7,860 bases of DNA, from the NCBI GenBank assembly GCA_017958245.1, contig JAGDDC010000234.1:1-7860 (forward strand). Direction: 5' to 3'. The position numbers were made by a program, and so were the translations under genes. Each line of letters starts with the position of its first letter. The first letter of the stretch is position 1. This stretch comes from Lachnospiraceae bacterium (GTDB lineage Bacteria; Bacillota_A; Clostridia; Lachnospirales; Lachnospiraceae). This document shows, piece after piece, positions 4,882-7,860 of this stretch. The notes under the pieces were generated by a model that saw only the letters and a program-made list of their open reading frames with translations, was not told where the DNA came from and ran no database searches.

Positions 4882-5817
4882 TCAAATATGTTGGTTTGTT
4901 TTTTTCGATTTAACAATGTTTTTTAACTCTTCTGTGTTAAATTCATATTTTCTTCCGCAAAAATAGCATCCGACTTCCACAGGCTTGTTGTCCTTTATCA
5001 TTTCCCGCAGATCAGCGGCACTTATGCTCTCGACGGCCTTCATGACCTTCTCCTTGCTGCAGTTGCAATGGTACTCGGCCTCTATCCTGTCCGCTATGGT
5101 GACCTCGAACTCTCCGAAGACCTCATTTACCATGTCCTCCGGGCTCATGCCCGCATCGAGCATGGAGGTCACGGATCCGACGCTGGTGAGCTTCTTTTCA
5201 AGCCTGTCGATCAGCCTGTCCTCGGCAAAGGGAAGGAGCTGCACTATGAAGCCGCCCGCGCACTTCGTCCCCTCTCTTCCGACCAGGACGCCGAGCGCCA
5301 CGGAGGACGGGATCTGCTCCGAGTTTGCGTAGTAGTATGTCAGGTCCTCTGCGATCTCGCCCGAGACAAGCTCGGTCTGCCCCGCAAACGGCTCCTTGAG
5401 CCCCATGTCCTTTATGACCGTGAGCGTTCCTCTGCCGACTATTCCGCCGACGTCGAGCTTTCCCTTCGCGTTTGGCGGAAGGTTCGCCTGAGGGTTGTTC
5501 GCATAGCCCTTGACGTAAACCTTTTCTTTTATGGAGAGGCGACCCTCCTCCTTCTCAGACTTCGTAAAGAACCCCGAGGTCACTGTGAGCCCGCCCACGG
5601 GCCCGTCGCCCTTGACCATGAGCGTCAGGACGTCCGTAGAGTTCTTCTGCATGCCGCCCATGATGGCTCCTGCGGTGAGCAGCCTCCCAAGCGCTGCGGT
5701 CGCTGTCGGCGAAGTGTTATGTATCCGGCGCGCCTCCTCAGTGATCTCCTTTGTGGTCGCGGCAAAGATCCTCATCTGATCGTCCGCGGCCGTAGCTCTG
5801 ATTATGTAGTCTCCCAT
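4882..5817 (-). CDS. hslO: Hsp33 redox-regulated chaperone
   Basis: A 311-residue cytoplasmic holdase. Under oxidative stress combined with unfolding, members of this family lose zinc, form disulfides and bind unfolding proteins. The C-terminal zinc switch is complete: C251-N-C253, then 30 residues, then C284-Y-F-C287 (CxC-X30-CxxC). Family core stretches include SPTATAALGRLLTAGAIMG (36-54), KGDGPVGGLTV (69-79), KGKLDVGGIVG (118-128) and EQIPSSVALGVLVG (167-180). The ATG at 5817 fits the family start (MGDYIIRATA), with AAGG 8 nt upstream. A GTG at 5859 would overlap the previous gene by 19 nt and is less likely. The protein is about 20 residues longer than usual because of an insertion near residues 82-99 (TKSEKEEGRLSIKEK region). 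Last gene of the addA-side string. Its 3' end is AT-rich and no terminator hairpin follows. Confidence 0.95.
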   Translation of the reverse strand: MGDYIIRATAADDQMRIFAATTKEITEEARRIHNTSPTATAALGRLLTAGAIMGGMQKNSTDVLTLMVKGDGPVGGLTVTSGFFTKSEKEEGRLSIKEKVYVKGYANNPQANLPPNAKGKLDVGGIVGRGTLTVIKDMGLKEPFAGQTELVSGEIAEDLTYYYANSEQIPSSVALGVLVGREGTKCAGGFIVQLLPFAEDRLIDRLEKKLTSVGSVTSMLDAGMSPEDMVNEVFGEFEVTIADRIEAEYHCNCSKEKVMKAVESISAADLREMIKDNKPVEVGCYFCGRKYEFNTEELKNIVKSKKTNQHI

Positions 5818-5840
5818 CTCTCGTACCTTGTCCTTCCTCT

Positions 5841-6593
5841 TCACGCCTTCTTTTTGCACTCTCTCGCAACGAAGTATATCCTCTCGCTGTCCGCGTCCGG
5901 CTCGCCTCCACCAAGCGAGGAGAAGACGCCCTCGAACCTGAGTCCTGCCTCTTTCAAAAGACGGGTCACGGTTTCCGTCTCATAAGCCCTCTGAACATGA
6001 GTCTCCTCAAACCTCTCGTAGAGATCCTCATCCTCAAGCCTTCTGTACACGGTGAGTTCGTACTCGTTCAGCTTCTCGTCGGGATCGTAGCTGTTCTCCC
6101 AGACAAGGCTCCCGTCCTCCCTGTTCCAGACAAAGCTCCGATCCTCCAGCACATCGCGGTAGAGGTGCTCGGTCTTCATATCGAATATGAACAACCCGCC
6201 CGGATCCAGGTAGTTGTCCGCGAGCCTGAAGACCTCCAGCAGATCGTCCTCAGTCAGTATGTAGTTCATGCCGTCGCACAGGCACACCACGGCGCGCACG
6301 GTCCCGTAGAGCTCGAACTCCCTCATATCCTGCTGAAGATAGAGTATCCCTTCGCTCTCCTGCTCCCTCGCGACCGCCAGCATGTCGGGCGAGACATCGA
6401 CTCCAATCATGTCGTATCCGAGCGCCTTGAGCCTCCTTGTCAGGTTCCCCGTACCGCAGCCAAGCTCGAGGACGAGACCGTCCTCTATCCCCTCCGAGCG
6501 CAGTTTTTTCGCAAGCTCCTGCGCCCACTCGTCATACGGTATGTCAGACATGAAGTCATCATAAACATATGCAAATTCCGTGTATTGATCCAT
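5841..6593 (-). CDS. Class I SAM-dependent methyltransferase
   Basis: A 250-residue soluble protein with a Rossmann-type methyltransferase fold. Motif I is VLELGCGTGN (41-50), the SAM-binding loop. The acidic residue that binds the SAM ribose is probably D66 in GVDVSPDML (64-72). LQQDMREF (86-93) corresponds to motif II/III, and PGGLFIFDMK (131-140) to the following strand and turn. The C-terminal half (about 140-225) has the acidic, strand-rich cap typical of small-molecule methyltransferases with a YDxFM(S)DIPYDEW N-terminus, common in Bacillota next to hslO and similar genes. Substrate unknown. Start at 6593: GGAG at 6599-6602 is correctly spaced, and MDQYTEFAYVYDDFM matches the family N-terminus. 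The frame is open to 6746 inside the previous gene, but that stretch is Arg-rich and looks like an out-of-frame reading. The stop lies 23 nt before the hslO ATG, so co-transcription is likely. Confidence 0.88.
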   Translation of the reverse strand: MDQYTEFAYVYDDFMSDIPYDEWAQELAKKLRSEGIEDGLVLELGCGTGNLTRRLKALGYDMIGVDVSPDMLAVAREQESEGILYLQQDMREFELYGTVRAVVCLCDGMNYILTEDDLLEVFRLADNYLDPGGLFIFDMKTEHLYRDVLEDRSFVWNREDGSLVWENSYDPDEKLNEYELTVYRRLEDEDLYERFEETHVQRAYETETVTRLLKEAGLRFEGVFSSLGGGEPDADSERIYFVARECKKKA

Positions 6594-6598
6594 ATAAT

Positions 6599-6602
6599 CT
6601 CC
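6599..6602 (-). promoter_or_regulatory. Shine-Dalgarno site fixing the methyltransferase start
   Basis: GGAG on the minus strand, 5 nt before the ATG at 6593. It selects this ATG over the longer open frame that would overlap the lipid-kinase gene by 88 nt. Confidence 0.65.
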
Positions 6603-6658
6603 GTGTCCCCTGCCTGCCACGAGGGAGGCCAAGTCCCAGCAGTCACAGCATGGTCTGC

Positions 6659-7552
6659 CTACCTTCTCACGTAGTTTACCGCGCGGTGCAGGACCTCTAT
6701 GTCCGCCACGCTCGTCTCGCCGCCGTACTCCCCGTCGAGCGACCACGCAAGCTTCTCCTGTGAAGTCACCTTGAGGCTCTTTACCTTCGCGTACCTTATG
6801 TACTGCGCGTTCTCAAACTTGTGAAGCAGGAGCTCGTCGACCGTCCTCGCAAGCCCGGCGGGAGTCTTCGGGTTCCTAACAAAGATCATCTCAAAGAGCC
6901 CGTCGTCGATCTCCACGCCCTTGCCGGGAAGCCCTCTGAAGCCTCCGACAGAGTCTGCGCTCACCACCATCCCGTGTATGAAATCATCCTCGAGGACCTG
7001 TGAACCGTACTCCGCCTTCACGTGGTACACCTTGACGTCCGCGAGGCTCTTTATGCCGTTCAATATGTAGGCCAGATGTCCCAGGACGTTCTTCTGTTTT
7101 TGTGAAGTCGCGTAGGAGACATCCGAAAAGAGCCCGAAGGCTGCGGTGTAAATGAGGTATCTCCCGTTGAGCGTCGCCATATCCGTAGGTCTCGCGGGGG
7201 CATTTGCCGCGAAGGCGGCCGCTTTCGCAAGATCCTTCGGAAGCCTCAGCGTGTAGCCGAAATCGTTGGTCGACCCCGCGGGTATGATCCCGATGGGGAT
7301 GCTGCTCTTCGCGTTCATGACGCCCGTCACGACCTCGTTCACCGTCCCGTCTCCGCCGGCGCACACGATCCTGTCGCACAGCCCGCGGGCGGCGTAGTCC
7401 TGCGCCACGAGCTTCGCATCATCGCGCCCCGTGGTCGCGTGTATCACGACCTCCTGCCCGTGGCGTCCCAGTTCGCACACGATCCTCGAGAGGTTCGAGG
7501 CGATCTTTCCCTTGCCCGCACAGGGGTTAAAAACAAACAAAATCCTCTTCAT
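6659..7552 (-). CDS. Diacylglycerol kinase family lipid kinase (DgkB/YegS-like)
   Basis: A 297-residue protein of the DAGK-catalytic superfamily, which phosphorylates a lipid hydroxyl (diacylglycerol or a related lipid) with ATP at the inner membrane face. Motifs in order: NPCAGKGK (9-16), the nucleotide-binding glycine loop; GGDGTVNEV (66-74), the family signature for ATP and metal; PAGSTNDFG (91-99); GVEIDDGLFE (212-221); and SLDGEYGG (271-278), where the DGE is typical of the C-terminal beta-sandwich in DgkB-like enzymes. No membrane segments are seen, as expected for a peripheral enzyme. GAAGG at 7560-7564 lies 7 nt before the ATG. It starts 33 nt after addA and is followed 65 nt later by the methyltransferase. 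In Bacillota DgkB recycles diacylglycerol released by lipoteichoic acid synthesis, but the substrate here cannot be told from sequence, so no symbol is given. Confidence 0.9.
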   Translation of the reverse strand: MKRILFVFNPCAGKGKIASNLSRIVCELGRHGQEVVIHATTGRDDAKLVAQDYAARGLCDRIVCAGGDGTVNEVVTGVMNAKSSIPIGIIPAGSTNDFGYTLRLPKDLAKAAAFAANAPARPTDMATLNGRYLIYTAAFGLFSDVSYATSQKQKNVLGHLAYILNGIKSLADVKVYHVKAEYGSQVLEDDFIHGMVVSADSVGGFRGLPGKGVEIDDGLFEMIFVRNPKTPAGLARTVDELLLHKFENAQYIRYAKVKSLKVTSQEKLAWSLDGEYGGETSVADIEVLHRAVNYVRR

Positions 7553-7585
7553 AGCTTTTCCTTCTTCGGTGAGATAACACCGGTA

Positions 7586-7860
7586 TTATAGCAATATCTG
7601 CCCGCCCAATGCAAACGAGTAGATGATCTTCTCCTTTACGCGCTTCCCCGTGATCCTCGTGAGCGCGTCGGCATAGGTGTCGAGCTGGAAGCTGTATCTC
7701 TCGGTGAGAGTGCGCGCGTCCCTGCATTTGTCGGTCTTGTAGTCCGCGAGCACAAACTCTCCGTCCTCCTCAAAGTACACGTCGATCATACCCTGGACTA
7801 TGACGGTGCGTTCTCCGTCGTAGTCGGGGTTCACCTCGCATGCGGGAACCTCGTACATGA
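7586..7860 (-). CDS. addA: ATP-dependent helicase/nuclease subunit A, C-terminal end (5' part beyond window)
   Basis: The last 91 codons or so of a larger gene entering from the right edge. The visible peptide has the RecB-family nuclease core: VQGMIDVYFEEDGEFVLADYKTDK, with the metal-binding Asp in GMID and the catalytic Asp/Lys pair in DYKTD. RYSFQLDTYADALTRITGKRVKEKIIYSFALGG follows, carrying the conserved QLxxY. This order and the closing IYSFALG stretch are typical of AddA C-termini in Bacillota. AddAB is the Gram-positive counterpart of RecBCD, processing double-strand breaks to Chi sites for RecA loading. Here the AddA nuclease residues look intact. An isolated RecB-like nuclease is possible in principle, since the helicase part lies outside the window. 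Its stop is 33 nt before the lipid-kinase ATG. Confidence 0.85.
   Translation of the reverse strand, partial: MYEVPACEVNPDYDGERTVIVQGMIDVYFEEDGEFVLADYKTDKCRDARTLTERYSFQLDTYADALTRITGKRVKEKIIYSFALGGQILL

Noticed and set aside
5068..5985. 305-codon open frame on the plus strand
   Set aside because: It lies antisense to hslO and the methyltransferase gene, has a composition typical of a reverse-strand shadow (Arg, Leu, His rich) and shows no family motifs or SD. The minus-strand genes there carry clear motifs.
5997..6674. 225-codon open frame on the plus strand
   Set aside because: Antisense to the methyltransferase gene, with low-complexity Leu/Val/Glu composition expected of the complementary frame and no motif.
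6594..6746. Upstream extension of the methyltransferase frame
   Set aside because: The 51 extra residues are Arg/Gly rich and overlap the lipid-kinase gene. The ATG at 6593 has an SD and the family N-terminus.
7567..7582. CGGTG/CACCG hairpin between addA and the lipid-kinase gene
   Set aside because: Only 5 bp, with no T-run after it. Too weak to call a terminator or regulatory element.

Overview
All nine genes lie on the minus strand, so the window is described from high to low coordinates. It looks chromosomal, from an anaerobic Bacillota, most likely class Clostridia (Lachnospiraceae or a relative). Reasons: a Firmicutes-type addA 3' end, hslO, a CheY of the Bacillota/Thermotoga type, a sensorless hybrid kinase-like protein, meso-diaminopimelate dehydrogenase, strong Shine-Dalgarno (SD) sequences and good sigma-A promoter and terminator signals. 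Placement below class is a guess. There is no sign of phage, IS elements, CRISPR or RNA genes of known class.

Region 1 (7860-4882) reads as one co-oriented string with short gaps (33, 65 and 23 nt): the 3' end of addA (recombination nuclease), a diacylglycerol-kinase-family lipid kinase, a class I SAM methyltransferase and hslO (redox chaperone Hsp33). These look like housekeeping or stress functions sharing a transcript.

Region 2 (4881-2387) is a signalling pair. cheY is a single-gene unit with its own near-consensus sigma-A promoter, whose spacer holds a 7+7 bp inverted repeat, and its own terminator. Next comes a 606-residue hybrid protein in which the histidine-kinase part is degenerate: Tyr replaces the phospho-accepting His and the glycine boxes are lost. 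Its receiver domain is intact and an HPt-like domain follows. It probably relays or senses phosphate made elsewhere.

Region 3 (2386-1) carries an M18 metallo-aminopeptidase, dut (dUTPase; stop and start one base apart) and the 5' part of ddh (meso-DAP dehydrogenase), apparently one operon.

The most unusual signal is in the two leaders ahead of the hybrid-kinase gene and the aminopeptidase gene. Each has a hairpin whose loop contains GCAGGC. Each then has AGCCTGCGG, followed by one variable base and AAG, ending about 15 nt before the chosen ATG. The loop is complementary to that downstream element, so both leaders can form the same type of pseudoknot next to the ribosome-binding region. I could not assign this to any riboswitch family I know. 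It is the best candidate here for an undescribed element.
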